A stretch of DNA of 64,000 nt from Pedobacter changchengzhani (GCF_004354365.1 NZ_SJCY01000001.1:186001-250000); one strand, 5' to 3'. Shown: positions 53,502 through 63,259, counted from the stretch's first letter. Numbers and translations: made by a program. Notes: generated by a model not told the origin, from the letters alone.

Positions 53502-54580
53502 TACCTGTAACAAAACCCTTTCTACCTCCGCAAGATTCATACTCAAAATACCTTACTGGAATTTGGCAACGTAATTGGTTAACCAACATGGGCCCTTTAG
53601 CCAGTGAGTTGGAAATGAAATTAAAAGAACATTTGCAACTAGAGCACTTGTTATTTGTAACCAATGGTACTGTCGCTTTACAAATGGCCATAAAAGCGCT
53701 TAATTTAAAAGGCGAAATCATCACCACGCCGTTTTCATTTGTTGCAACCACAAGCAGCATTGTGTGGGAAGGATGTCAACCTATCTTCGTAGATATTGAC
53801 GAACAATCATTGAATATCGATGCGACTAAGATAGAAGCTGCAATAACCCAAAACACAACTGCCATACTAGCCACCCACGTTTATGGTAATCCATGTGATG
53901 TGTTGGCCATAGAAAAAATAGCCCGTAAACATCACCTTAAAGTGGTATATGATGGTGCACATGCTTTTGGTGTGGAAATAAATGGAAAATCAATTTTCGA
54001 ATATGGCGACATTTCTACCTGCAGTTTGCATGCTACAAAATTGTATCATTCCATAGAGGGAGGCTTAGTAATTACAAAAGATGCTTCTTTATTAAAAAGG
54101 CTAGCTTATATACGCAATTTTGGTTTTGATGGGCCAGAAGCTTTTGCAGAATTGGGCATAAACGGGAAAAATTCCGAATTTCATGCGGCCATGGGCTTGG
54201 TTAATTTAGACTATATTGATCAAATTAGCAGCAAACGCAAAGCACTTACCTTGCGGTACGACGAGAAATTAAAGGGCCTGAGAACAAGACGGCCTTTATG
54301 GCATGCCCATTCTGAAAACAATTATGCTTACTACCCAATTGTTTTTGAGAGTGAGGTTTCAATGCTAAATTGCATGAACTACTTAAAAGGCCATGAAATT
54401 TTTACCAGACGATATTTCTACCCGTCTTTGGCCAATACATTACCTTATTTAACACCTAAAAATTTTGAAGTTACAGATGAAGTTGATAAATGCATTTTAT
54501 GTTTACCTTTGTACGCCGATTTATCTATCGAAGAAGTGGATTTGATATGTAGGTTGCTTTTAAGAATTCAAAATAATTAA
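53498..54580 (+). CDS. DegT/DnrJ-type sugar aminotransferase (VioA/FdtB-like)
   Basis: 360 aa PLP enzyme. IPVTKPFLPPQDSYSKYLTG and QRNWLTNMGPLASELE at the start, TNGTVALQMAIKAL (~52), YDGAHAFGVE (~151) and the PLP Lys in LHATKLYHSIEGG (~179). The N-terminus resembles enzymes making dTDP-amino-dideoxy sugars, so dTDP-4-keto-6-deoxyglucose from RfbA/RfbB could be its substrate. This is an inference; a UDP-keto sugar is also possible. The ACP gene starts 19 bases later, linking the amino group to an acyl donor. Confidence 0.78.
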   Translation: MIPVTKPFLPPQDSYSKYLTGIWQRNWLTNMGPLASELEMKLKEHLQLEHLLFVTNGTVALQMAIKALNLKGEIITTPFSFVATTSSIVWEGCQPIFVDIDEQSLNIDATKIEAAITQNTTAILATHVYGNPCDVLAIEKIARKHHLKVVYDGAHAFGVEINGKSIFEYGDISTCSLHATKLYHSIEGGLVITKDASLLKRLAYIRNFGFDGPEAFAELGINGKNSEFHAAMGLVNLDYIDQISSKRKALTLRYDEKLKGLRTRRPLWHAHSENNYAYYPIVFESEVSMLNCMNYLKGHEIFTRRYFYPSLANTLPYLTPKNFEVTDEVDKCILCLPLYADLSIEEVDLICRLLLRIQNN

Positions 54581-54599
54581 ATTTATAAATATTTATAAC

Positions 54600-54830
54600 A
54601 TGGAAATTACCACATTTTTACAAAACTTTGCTGATATATTAGATGATACAGATGCAACATTAGTTACGGCAGAAACCGATTTTAGAGATTTAGAGGAATG
54701 GGATTCTATGACGGCATTATCTTTAATTGCGATGGTGGATGAAGAATACGATGTTAAATTAACTGGTGAGGATATTAAAACATCAAAAACGATTCAAAAT
54801 TTATTTGAAAAGGTTAATTCGAAAGTTTAA
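54600..54830 (+). CDS. Acyl carrier protein
   Basis: 76 aa, acidic. The phosphopantetheine site is D-S-M at 35-37 (EEWDSMTALSLIAMVDEEYD), with Ser36 to be modified. It differs from the housekeeping ACP motif (DSL) and sits in a glycan operon between an aminotransferase and KASIII, so it is probably a dedicated carrier for an acyl group put on a sugar. The KASIII gene begins 3 bases after its stop. Confidence 0.9.
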   Translation: MEITTFLQNFADILDDTDATLVTAETDFRDLEEWDSMTALSLIAMVDEEYDVKLTGEDIKTSKTIQNLFEKVNSKV

Positions 54831-54833
54831 ATT

Positions 54834-55892
54834 ATGGCCGTTCTTAAGTTGCAAGGTATCGAAGTAAAGGGTATCTCATGCTGTGTTCCACCAAAAATTG
54901 AGTATAATAGAGATATAACATATTTAACGGCTGAAGAAAAAGAAAAATTTATCACAGTAACTGGTATTGAGGAGAGAAGAATTGCGGAGGATGATGTTTG
55001 TGCTTCCGACTTATCTTTGCAGGCTTCTGAACTCTTATTTGAGAAACTCAATTGGGATAAGGACTCAGTAGAATTATTAGTTTTTGTTTCTCAAAGTGCA
55101 GATTATACTCTTCCCGTTACTGCCGCAATATTGCAGGATCGAATGGGTTTATCAAAAAAATGTTTAGCCTTCGATGTACCTTTAGGTTGCTCGGGGTACG
55201 TTTACGGTATTTCTATTATCACAGGGATGATGAAATCATTTAATATCAAAAGAGGTATTTTAATTGCTGGAGATACAGGCAACAAGTTGATTTCTAAAAC
55301 GGATAAAAGTACACATCCTTTATTTGGCGATGCAGCAAGCGCAACCGCATTTGAAAATACGGACTCAAACGAGACGATATTATTTGATTTAGGTACAGAT
55401 GGTTCAGGTTTTGAATCTATTATAATTAGAGATGGCGGTTCAAGAAATAAAGCGACAGAAGCTTCGCTACAGTATAATGAATATAAGCCTGGTGTTTTGC
55501 GCAATAATTGTCAATTAAGTTTAAATGGAATGGATGTATTTTCGTTCGGCATTTCTCAGGCGCCTAAAACGGTTAACAATTTAATAGATTCATTTCAAAT
55601 TAATAAAGATGAAATAGATTATTTCGTTTTTCATCAAGCTAATATGATGATCAATAAAAAGATCACAAAAAAATTAAAAATACCTATTGAAAAAGTGCCA
55701 TATTCGTTAAAAGAATTTGGAAATACTTCATCTGCTACAATACCATTAACCATAGTAAAAGAGTTAAAACATCAGATAGAAGTAGAGAATAAGAAGTTAT
55801 TGCTATGTGGTTTTGGCGTGGGCTTATCTTGGGGCACTGTAATTTTAACATTGCAAAAAGATATACAACTAATATATTCAGAATATGTATAA
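54834..55892 (+). CDS. Ketoacyl-ACP synthase III family protein, copy 1
   Basis: 352 aa FabH-type thiolase fold with the complete triad: Cys119 in PLGCSGYVYG, His in FVFHQANMM (~262) and Asn in FGNTSSATIP (~294). FVSQSADYTLPVTAAILQDR and GFGVGLSWG at the end are family signatures. It would condense acetyl-CoA (or another starter) with malonyl-ACP. It is co-operonic with ACP and overlaps the SDR gene by 8 bases. A chain-initiating housekeeping role is unlikely given the location. Confidence 0.85.
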   Translation: MAVLKLQGIEVKGISCCVPPKIEYNRDITYLTAEEKEKFITVTGIEERRIAEDDVCASDLSLQASELLFEKLNWDKDSVELLVFVSQSADYTLPVTAAILQDRMGLSKKCLAFDVPLGCSGYVYGISIITGMMKSFNIKRGILIAGDTGNKLISKTDKSTHPLFGDAASATAFENTDSNETILFDLGTDGSGFESIIIRDGGSRNKATEASLQYNEYKPGVLRNNCQLSLNGMDVFSFGISQAPKTVNNLIDSFQINKDEIDYFVFHQANMMINKKITKKLKIPIEKVPYSLKEFGNTSSATIPLTIVKELKHQIEVENKKLLLCGFGVGLSWGTVILTLQKDIQLIYSEYV

Positions 55893-56637
55893 TCCATTCA
55901 GTTTAGAAGGTAAAACAATTTTAGTTACTGGCGCATCATCAGGTATTGGCCGTGCTGTTGCTATAGATGTTGCCAAGGCAGGAGCGAAAGTGATTATTAT
56001 AGGAAGAAATGAAAAGCGCTTGACCGAAGTTAAGGAATTAATAGGTTCTAATGTTATTAAAGCGCTTACAGGTGATTTAACAGATAACGAGTTTATAAAA
56101 CATGTTTTATCTTCTGTTGATCAGATTGACGGTTTAGTACATTCGGCTGGCATAATGAAATTATTACCCTTCAAGTTTATTGATTATGAAGGTTTAGATC
56201 TCATGATGAAAACAAATTTTTATTCGCCTGTGATGTTAAGCGTAGAACTATTAAAACGGAAGAAATTTAATAAAAATTCCTCCGTACTTTTTATTTCATC
56301 CATTACAGGGTCTGTTGTAGGTAGCAAAGCAAATGCAATGTATGCTGCTTCAAAAGCAGCGCTTAGTGGTATAATTAAATCAATGGCAATTGATTTGGCT
56401 AAAAATAAGATTAGAGTTAACGAAATTGCACCCGGAATGATACAAACTGAAGGTGCGATGGAGCTAACTAATGTTATCTCAAATGATGCTATTATGGAAG
56501 ATAAAAAGAAATATCCATTAGGGGACTATGGCAAGCCAAATGATATATCTTCAGCATGCGTATTTTTTATGTCTGATGCGAGTCAATGGATTACAGGGTC
56601 TAAACTTGTAATAGACGGCGGATTTACAATACAATAA
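55885..56637 (+). CDS. SDR-family 3-oxoacyl-ACP reductase (FabG-like)
   Basis: 250 aa classical SDR. TGASSGIGR at 15-23, SAGIMKLLPF near 87, catalytic Ser in FISSITGSVVG (~137), YAASKAALSG (Tyr ~153, Lys ~157) and a C-terminal GSKLVIDGGFT. In this operon it most likely reduces the ketoacyl-ACP made by the neighbouring KASIII to a 3-hydroxyacyl-ACP. A sugar keto-reductase is the alternative. Confidence 0.85.
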   Translation: MYNPFSLEGKTILVTGASSGIGRAVAIDVAKAGAKVIIIGRNEKRLTEVKELIGSNVIKALTGDLTDNEFIKHVLSSVDQIDGLVHSAGIMKLLPFKFIDYEGLDLMMKTNFYSPVMLSVELLKRKKFNKNSSVLFISSITGSVVGSKANAMYAASKAALSGIIKSMAIDLAKNKIRVNEIAPGMIQTEGAMELTNVISNDAIMEDKKKYPLGDYGKPNDISSACVFFMSDASQWITGSKLVIDGGFTIQ

Positions 56638-56642
56638 TTACC

Positions 56643-57647
56643 TTGAAAGCATACATTAAATATATTTCTTACTACTTGCCAGAATTCTCTCTGACAAATG
56701 AAAAAATTCATCAGGAGTTTCCTGAATGGAATATTGAGAAAATCAGTTCAAAAACTGGAATAGATGAAAGACATATTAGTGCTGACGATGAATTTTCATC
56801 CGATATGGCTATAAAAGCTGCAGAAAAACTATTTAATGAACATCAAATAGATAGAAAAACTATTGATTTTATACTGTTTTGTACCCAAAGTCCAGATTAT
56901 TTTTTGCCTACTACTGCTTGCATTTTACAAAATGAACTTAAATTAAATACAAGTTGTGGTGCATTAGATTTTAATTTAGGCTGTTCTGGCTTTGTATATG
57001 GTTTAAGTTTAGCAAAAGGCTTAATTGCGGGCAACATGGCTAAAAATGTGTTGTTGATTACTTCAGAAACCTACAGCAAATTTATAAACCCAAAAGATAA
57101 AAGTAATAAAACAATTTTTGGAGATGCAGCGGCCGCTACTTTAATAAGCGCATCGGATGGGTTGTTTGAAATTGGTGATTTTATTTTTGGCACAGATGGT
57201 TCTGGTGCAGAAAATTTGATTGTCAAAAATGGAGGAATGCGGCATTCAAATATAAAGAATGAAGATGTTGTAGATGAATATGGAAACGTTAGAAATGATA
57301 ATAACCTGTATATGAATGGCGCTGAAATATTCAATTTTACTAGTGAATCTGTTCCAAAATTAATAGCATCTATTTTAGCGAAAATAGATAAGAACATAGA
57401 AAATATTGATTTATTTATTTTTCATCAAGCTAATAAATACATGCTCAATCATCTAAGAAAAAAAATAGGCATTAGCGAAGATAAATTTTATATTTCAATG
57501 AAAAATTTTGGAAACACTGTTTCATCAACTATTCCTATTGCATTGTATAACGCAATTAAAAATGGAAAAACAAACAACAGTAAAAACATTCTTTTATCGG
57601 GTTTTGGCGTTGGATATTCATGGGCGAGTTGCAATCTTATAAAATAA
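56643..57647 (+). CDS. Ketoacyl-ACP synthase III family protein, copy 2
   Basis: 334 aa from a TTG, 5 bases after the SDR stop; no ATG exists near the family start (KAYIKYISYYLPEFSLTNE). Triad: Cys114 in NLGCSGFVYG, His in FIFHQANKY (~258) and Asn in FGNTVSSTIP (~287). Related to copy 1 but clearly diverged. Two KASIII proteins might form a heterodimer or catalyse two steps, one possibly acting as an acyltransferase. The acyltransferase-like gene follows after 1 base. Confidence 0.85.
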   Translation: MKAYIKYISYYLPEFSLTNEKIHQEFPEWNIEKISSKTGIDERHISADDEFSSDMAIKAAEKLFNEHQIDRKTIDFILFCTQSPDYFLPTTACILQNELKLNTSCGALDFNLGCSGFVYGLSLAKGLIAGNMAKNVLLITSETYSKFINPKDKSNKTIFGDAAAATLISASDGLFEIGDFIFGTDGSGAENLIVKNGGMRHSNIKNEDVVDEYGNVRNDNNLYMNGAEIFNFTSESVPKLIASILAKIDKNIENIDLFIFHQANKYMLNHLRKKIGISEDKFYISMKNFGNTVSSTIPIALYNAIKNGKTNNSKNILLSGFGVGYSWASCNLIK

Positions 57648-57648
57648 T

Positions 57649-58284
57649 ATGAAACAGTTAATTATTATTGGGGCAAGAGGTTTTGGTAGAGAAGTCTTTT
57701 CGCTTGCAAAGAGATCTATCGGTTACGGAGATGAATTTTTAATAAAAGGTTTCTTAGATGATAATGTAAATGCGTTACATGGTTTCCTTAATTATCCAGC
57801 AATTTTAAATTCGGTAGAAGAGTATGTAATACAAGCAGATGATGTTTTTATATGTGCTTTAGGTTCAGCGAAGTGGAAACAACACTATGTGGAAATTATT
57901 ATCGAAAAGGGAGGGAGATTTATAACTTTAGTAGATAAGACTGTAATTATAAGTGAAAATGTAAAATTAGGTGTGGGTAATGTAATTTGTGCAAATTGCG
58001 TGATTAGTAATGATGTAGAATTTGCAGATTTCGTGACTGTTAATTCTTTCAGCATTTTTGGCCATGATGTAAAAATAGGAAAATTCGCACAAATTGGCGC
58101 TCACTGTTTTTTTGGGGGTTTTGCAGTGGTTGGAGAAAGTGCAACAATATATGTTAGTGCCACAATATTAGATCGATTAACAATTGGAAAATCAGCTACG
58201 GTGGGTGCAGGAAGTGTAGTAATTAGGAATGTTAAAGAAAATACGACAGTATTTGGTGTTCCTGCAAAAAAAATAGTATTTTAA
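57649..58284 (+). CDS. NeuD/PglD-type left-handed beta-helix acyltransferase
   Basis: 211 aa. N-terminal nucleotide-sugar-binding Rossmann part (LIIIGARGFGREVFSLAKR, residues 3-21). The C-terminal hexapeptide-repeat helix starts near 100 (ENVKLGVGNVICANCVISND) with His in SIFGHDVKIG and AQIGAHCFF, ending VFGVPAKKIV. PglD/NeuD relatives N- or O-acylate amino sugars. Placed directly after ACP, KASIII, SDR and KASIII, it is the best candidate to move the acyl group from ACP to the amino sugar. Confidence 0.85.
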   Translation: MKQLIIIGARGFGREVFSLAKRSIGYGDEFLIKGFLDDNVNALHGFLNYPAILNSVEEYVIQADDVFICALGSAKWKQHYVEIIIEKGGRFITLVDKTVIISENVKLGVGNVICANCVISNDVEFADFVTVNSFSIFGHDVKIGKFAQIGAHCFFGGFAVVGESATIYVSATILDRLTIGKSATVGAGSVVIRNVKENTTVFGVPAKKIVF

Positions 58285-58296
58285 AATGGATGGGTT

Positions 58297-59253
58297 ATGG
58301 TGTCAGTAAGTATGATCACTTATGGTCATGACAATTATATCATTGAGGCAATTGCGGGAGTATTAACGCAAAAAGCCAATTTTGCTATAAAATTGATTAT
58401 TTCAGATGACTGCTCTCCCGACAACACAGAGCGATTAGTAAAAGCATTAATTGAAAACCATCCCAACGGGCACTGGATTGAATACTATCGCCATGAAAAA
58501 AATATTGGAATGAATGCGAACGCTGCCTTTGCAAGTTCGAAATGTCAGGGCAAATACGTTGCAATATGCGAAGGAGACGACTATTGGACTGATCCATTAA
58601 AGTTGCAAAAACAAGTCGATTTTTTAGAGGCAAACAAGGGTTATGGTTTAGTTTATACTAGAGCAAAATTATATGTAGAAGCAACGAAGAATTTTATTGG
58701 TGAAACTGGTGGGCCAATAATTACGTACAGAGATCTGTTAGAGTATAATCCAATACCTACTTTAACGGTATGTTTTAAAAGAAAATTTCTTGATTCCTTG
58801 GGTAATTTTAAAGAAACGGGTGATTTGTCATTAGGGGACTTACCCTTGTGGTTAACTATTGCTTATCAAGAAAAAGTAGGCTTTATTGATGAGATTACAG
58901 CCGTTTACAGGCTGTTAAAAGAAAGTGCTTCACAATCAATAGATATTTCTAAAAATATTCGTTTTTTAAACGATGCTTTGAGGGTTAGAATATCTTTTTT
59001 GGAAAGTATTGATCAAACCAATTTAATGCCTTTAGTACAAAAAACACACTATCTGAAGTTGAGTAATTTGAGATTATTGCCATCAAAAATACAAGTTTCT
59101 AATGAATGTAAATTATTTTTTAAGAACAAGAATATAAATTCACTTTACTATTTAGAAAGCTTTAAACAAATTGTCCGGTCTAACAAGTTTTTGTTACATT
59201 TCCTATATAGAAATAGTAGTTTGATTAATAAAGTTTTGAGAAGGTTAGTGTAA
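58297..59253 (+). CDS. Glycosyltransferase family 2
   Basis: 318 aa GT-A fold. VSVSMITYGHDNYIIEAIAG at the start, ISDDCSPDNTERL (~33) as the nucleotide-binding loop, NIGMNANAAFASSK and the metal site EGDDYWTDPLKLQKQ (~91-105). The last ~100 residues are helical without clear membrane spans. It adds one sugar of the repeat unit. It ends the operon; 502 non-coding bases follow. Confidence 0.9.
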   Translation: MVSVSMITYGHDNYIIEAIAGVLTQKANFAIKLIISDDCSPDNTERLVKALIENHPNGHWIEYYRHEKNIGMNANAAFASSKCQGKYVAICEGDDYWTDPLKLQKQVDFLEANKGYGLVYTRAKLYVEATKNFIGETGGPIITYRDLLEYNPIPTLTVCFKRKFLDSLGNFKETGDLSLGDLPLWLTIAYQEKVGFIDEITAVYRLLKESASQSIDISKNIRFLNDALRVRISFLESIDQTNLMPLVQKTHYLKLSNLRLLPSKIQVSNECKLFFKNKNINSLYYLESFKQIVRSNKFLLHFLYRNSSLINKVLRRLV

Positions 59254-59755
59254 GTTAGAAATTTTAATTTTTTTGTCTAAATATATTTTAGGGCGCCAAC
59301 TAATACTGGAGCGTTGAGAAATGTAAATTGAGGCTTTTCACAAGCAAACGGATTATGTATGAATATAGTTTTGGAGGAGGGTTTGTTAGATGTAAATGGT
59401 TTAGAAAACTATTTTGACTACAAAATATCAAATACAAATGAAATACACATTACCTTTGTAAGGTTCACCAAATTCAAATCTTAAGCATTACCGAGTAAAA
59501 AGTGAAGTGGGATGCTTGCTGTAATGTCGATCAAGATTTTATTGAAATTAATGACGATACTTCAGTTAATATATTACTTATGTAAATAGGCCTCAATAAA
59601 AGCGAAACAAATTAATCTTTAGAGTTTTACTATTTTTGCAAAAATGTAAATATTTAAGTGGACATTTTTAATTTAATCATATAATTTAGATCAAATGATT
59701 TTTAGGCATTTATCTTATTGGTGTTTTTGCCTAGGTATGATTAAAAGCATGTGAT
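59254..59755. other. 502-bp intergenic stretch with a possible small relic frame
   Basis: No known gene. A 41-codon frame at 59359-59484 begins MNIVLEEGLLDVN and ends VRFTKFKS. It could be a small gene or a relic and is not assigned. A -7-like TATTTTTG is at 59631-59638. The low coding content, in an otherwise tightly packed locus, suggests a decayed gene or a regulatory leader. Confidence 0.4.
59631..59638 (+). promoter_or_regulatory. Candidate -7 element for the acyltransferase-GT-polymerase group
   Basis: TATTTTTG fits TAnnTTTG and lies 163 bases before the ATG at 59801. No clear -33 box is seen at the expected spacing. Confidence 0.35.
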
Positions 59756-59800
59756 TTGAATAGTTGTCAATTTACCATTGTTAATAAAAATGAAATTTGG

Positions 59801-60916
59801 ATGGATGTAAATCAGAAGGCAAAAAGTTATATAAAGGGATTGGATGGCCTACGCGGCATTGCAGCGATACTCGTTATTTTAGGTCATATTGAGTTATTAA
59901 AAAAGGTCTTTGGGTTTAAAAATGTTTATGATGGGGGAGGGCCCTTTTATATCTATTTAGGAGCTTTAGCCGTAACTTTCTTTTTTGTGCTCTCAGGTTT
60001 TTTAATTACTTACTTATTATTAAATGAAAGAGAAAAAAATAATAATATATCGATAAAAAATTTTTATTTAAGACGCGTACTAAGAATCTGGCCTGTGTAT
60101 TATTTATTATTTATTATTGGTTTTATAGCTTTTCCTTTTATTATAAACAGTAACCTACTTTTACCAAATCATATTCCTAAAGATAATTATTGGAGGAGTT
60201 TTTTATTTAATTTTTTATTGTTGCCAAACTTTGTAAAACCATCCAACCCTATTGCTTTTCAATCATGGTCTATTGGTGTTGAAGAGCAATTTTATATTTT
60301 TTGGCCATTAATAATAGCTAGAATAACCTCGTTAAAAAAATTATTCATTGCGATGGTGCTTATAATTGTCAGCATTTATTTACTTAGGTCAGCGATGATT
60401 GTTAATAATTTTTCTGATTATAATTTTCAGTTTTTGGTAAAAATAAATCAGTTTTTTGGGGCCTGTAGGTTTGATAATATGGCCATTGGAGGGTTGCTTG
60501 CAATTTTTTACTTCAAAAAACCACATTTAGAAATTAATTTCTTCTCTAAAGTTATTATAATTATATCATTGTCAATTCTACTTATTAAACAGCCAGCAAT
60601 TGGTTTTGGTCTTGATAACGTAATTGCAGCCATCATATTTGCCTTATTAATTGCTTTGGTAGCCTATGCAAAGAACATTTCATTTTTAGAGCATAAAATA
60701 TTTAAATTTTTGGGTAGAATATCCTATGGTATATACATGTATCATGTAATTGGGATAATTATTGCAATAAACATAATTCGTTATTTTAATCGTAGTTTTA
60801 ATGGAGAGGGTTTTTATAATATTATCCTATACATTTTGACAATTATAATAACCATTTTAATTGCTAATGTTAGCTATATTTATTTAGAAAAATACTTTTT
60901 AAAGTTTAAAAAGTAG
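59801..60916 (+). CDS. Acyltransferase 3 (OafA-like) membrane O-acyltransferase
   Basis: 371 aa with about ten membrane helices. Start chosen at the ATG 59801, just before the conserved GLDGLRGIAAILVILGHIEL, although the frame is open from a TTG at 59756. The catalytic His is in that first motif. LRRVLRIWPVYYLL (~87) and SWSIGVEEQFYIFWPL (~154) are further family signatures. It O-acetylates a glycan at the inner membrane. Known relatives decorate O-antigens and exopolysaccharides. Confidence 0.9.
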   Translation: MDVNQKAKSYIKGLDGLRGIAAILVILGHIELLKKVFGFKNVYDGGGPFYIYLGALAVTFFFVLSGFLITYLLLNEREKNNNISIKNFYLRRVLRIWPVYYLLFIIGFIAFPFIINSNLLLPNHIPKDNYWRSFLFNFLLLPNFVKPSNPIAFQSWSIGVEEQFYIFWPLIIARITSLKKLFIAMVLIIVSIYLLRSAMIVNNFSDYNFQFLVKINQFFGACRFDNMAIGGLLAIFYFKKPHLEINFFSKVIIIISLSILLIKQPAIGFGLDNVIAAIIFALLIALVAYAKNISFLEHKIFKFLGRISYGIYMYHVIGIIIAINIIRYFNRSFNGEGFYNIILYILTIIITILIANVSYIYLEKYFLKFKK

Positions 60917-60947
60917 CTAATTTTTATGCCTTAAATTCGTAACAATA

Positions 60948-62105
60948 TTGAAAGACTTCTACATTACATTAACGCCATTCTTTCCATCGCCGACAAACTT
61001 TACGGGGTCTTATATTTACGATCAAGTAAAAGCCATTCAGAAAGAGCGTGATTTTGAGGTGATTGTAATTACGCCGGCTAATGGATTAAAAGAAGAATCC
61101 TATCAATATCAAGGCGTTGCGGTACACCAAATAAAATTATTAGATTTGCCCTCTTTCATTCTACCTGGCTTATTTACGGGCATTAATTACAATAGGCTTC
61201 TTTCTAAATTGAAGATATTTACCCATAACCAGCTTCAAAATATAAAGTTTATACATGGCCATGTTACTTATCCTTTCGGTATGCTTGCAGTAGATTTGGC
61301 CAAAGCTTTAGGCGCAAAATCGATTGTACAACATCATGGCTTTGATGTAATGGGCTATACCAATGGGCGGTTAAAGCAACAATGGTTTAAGCGTTTAAAT
61401 CAGAATTGGATTAATAAATACCATGTACCTAAATTAAATCAAGCAGATTGGAATGTAGGCGTAAGTCAGAAAACACTCGATGCCCTACATGCCGTAAAAG
61501 GTTACCAGCCAACGCAAGAATATGTTTTGTATAATGGAGTGGATTTTAGGAAATTTTATCCTGTTGAAGGTTTAAAAGATGAAAAATATTTTACAATCGG
61601 TTGTGTAGGCAATTTTTGGGCAATTAAAGATCAGCTTACTTTAATTAAGGCGGTAGAAATTTTACTGAAAGAAAATTTGACCAAACGCATCAGGCTTAAA
61701 TTAATTGGTACTGGCGCAACATTGGCAATTTGTACGGAATATGTTGAACGCCATAGTTTAAGCAATCACGTCCAGTTTTTACCCACAATAGATCATACCG
61801 AGCTCAATAACTTTTATAATACTTTAAATCTTTTTGTTTTGCCATCTTATTATGAAGCATTTGGTTGCGTATACACGGAGGCTTATGCTTGTGGTGTTCC
61901 ATTTATAGGTGTATATGGGCAAGGTATTGAAGAGTTGATTTTGGCAAAAAATATTTCCTATCAATCGATAAAACCTAAACAAGAGCATGAATTGGCCATT
62001 AAAATTAATTACTTTTGCCAACACGAAAATTTTAAACCAAGCCTTAATCGGTCTATTGACATCACAAATTTGATAGCTCAGTTTTTAAGTACAATTAATC
62101 AGTAA
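60948..62105 (+). CDS. Glycosyltransferase family 4
   Basis: 385 aa from a TTG start (KDFYITLTPFFPSPTNFTGS follows). GT-B: acceptor-side GHVTYPFGMLAVDLAKALG and IVQHHGFDVMGY (~117-135). The donor side has GCVGNFWAIKDQLTLIKAV (~216) and LFVLPSYYEAFGCVYTEAYA (~295) with the E-x7-E motif. Its stop overlaps the start of the polymerase gene by one base. Confidence 0.88.
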   Translation: MKDFYITLTPFFPSPTNFTGSYIYDQVKAIQKERDFEVIVITPANGLKEESYQYQGVAVHQIKLLDLPSFILPGLFTGINYNRLLSKLKIFTHNQLQNIKFIHGHVTYPFGMLAVDLAKALGAKSIVQHHGFDVMGYTNGRLKQQWFKRLNQNWINKYHVPKLNQADWNVGVSQKTLDALHAVKGYQPTQEYVLYNGVDFRKFYPVEGLKDEKYFTIGCVGNFWAIKDQLTLIKAVEILLKENLTKRIRLKLIGTGATLAICTEYVERHSLSNHVQFLPTIDHTELNNFYNTLNLFVLPSYYEAFGCVYTEAYACGVPFIGVYGQGIEELILAKNISYQSIKPKQEHELAIKINYFCQHENFKPSLNRSIDITNLIAQFLSTINQ

Positions 62106-63259
62106 TGAAGTTCATTATAAAATATGGGATAGGAATTTACTTAATTGTAACGCTTTTGTTTAAATTGGGTTTTATTTTGCCCCATGCATTTACAAATGTA
62201 ATTTATTACATTTTAATGGCTGCTGGTGTAATTGTGGTTCCTTTTTATAGTAAGGTAATTTTTAGCAGCAAATCCATCCGTGTTTTTTGGGTTTTCCATG
62301 CAGTAAATTTGTTAAATTTTATTTACCTTCTAATATTTGGTTTAACAAATATGGATTCTTGGTTATATTTTTTAACTAAGTTTTCGACTTTCAATTTGAT
62401 CATTTTGGCTTTTGTATATAATTATGAATTTTATAAAGATTCATTTGTAAAATATTATAAATATATTATTTTGTTGATGCTATTAATGGGTGTGTTTTTT
62501 AGTGGCGTAACCGATGATAGTGCTGGGCGTTTATCAGCTGGCTTCAACCCCAATGATGTGGGTATATTTGGCTTAATGGGTCTGTTTTCTGTTATTATTT
62601 TAAATAAACAGTGGGCTAAAAGCAAAATTGATTTAGCATTAGTCGCCGTATTTTTTGTGTTTGCATTACTTTCTGGCTCTAAAGCAACCTTATTGGGGAT
62701 CGGTTTATTGGGTTTTATGAACTATGGTTTATCGCTAAAAAGTGTTGGCCTAGCCATACTTGCAATTGGTGCAATTTTTATCGTATCAAATTTTGGTTAT
62801 AAAACGAGCGTAGACCGTGTATTTAGTAAGGAACGTACTTTTGAAACCCGAGATGAGGTGTACAAAAACGGTATGCTTACTTTTGAGGAGTCTCCCGTTG
62901 TTGGCCATGGATTGGATAAATATGGTTGGTCTAACCCTAAATACTTCGAAAATCCAGAAGATGCTTTAGGTCCTCATAATACATATATAGCAATAGGTAT
63001 CATGTATGGTATCCTATTTGGATCTGCTTTCTTAATTATTTTGTTCAGTTTTCTCTTGTTTACCAAAAAAATCTCATTTAGTAGCGGTGATGAATTTACT
63101 CGCTATTCTTTTTATTTTATGCTGCTCATTTTGATTATCGGTTTTTTTGAAACCTTAATAGTTGGCGTAAATGAAACGGTAACTTTACAATTTTGGGTAT
63201 GTTTAGGGGTTGTGGCTTATAATTATTCTTTAAATAAAGAAAATGTTCGAGGTAATTAA
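62105..63259 (+). CDS. Wzy-type O-antigen/EPS polymerase
   Basis: 384 aa, about ten membrane helices. The late periplasmic loop has SPVVGHGLDKYGWSN and LGPHNTYIAIGIMYG (~260-300), the GHG and PHNxY motifs of the O-antigen ligase/polymerase superfamily. With the flippase at 52 kb and Wza/Wzc it completes a Wzy-dependent system. Whether it polymerises or ligates cannot be told. It overlaps the next gene by 17 bases. Confidence 0.82.
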   Translation: MKFIIKYGIGIYLIVTLLFKLGFILPHAFTNVIYYILMAAGVIVVPFYSKVIFSSKSIRVFWVFHAVNLLNFIYLLIFGLTNMDSWLYFLTKFSTFNLIILAFVYNYEFYKDSFVKYYKYIILLMLLMGVFFSGVTDDSAGRLSAGFNPNDVGIFGLMGLFSVIILNKQWAKSKIDLALVAVFFVFALLSGSKATLLGIGLLGFMNYGLSLKSVGLAILAIGAIFIVSNFGYKTSVDRVFSKERTFETRDEVYKNGMLTFEESPVVGHGLDKYGWSNPKYFENPEDALGPHNTYIAIGIMYGILFGSAFLIILFSFLLFTKKISFSSGDEFTRYSFYFMLLILIIGFFETLIVGVNETVTLQFWVCLGVVAYNYSLNKENVRGN

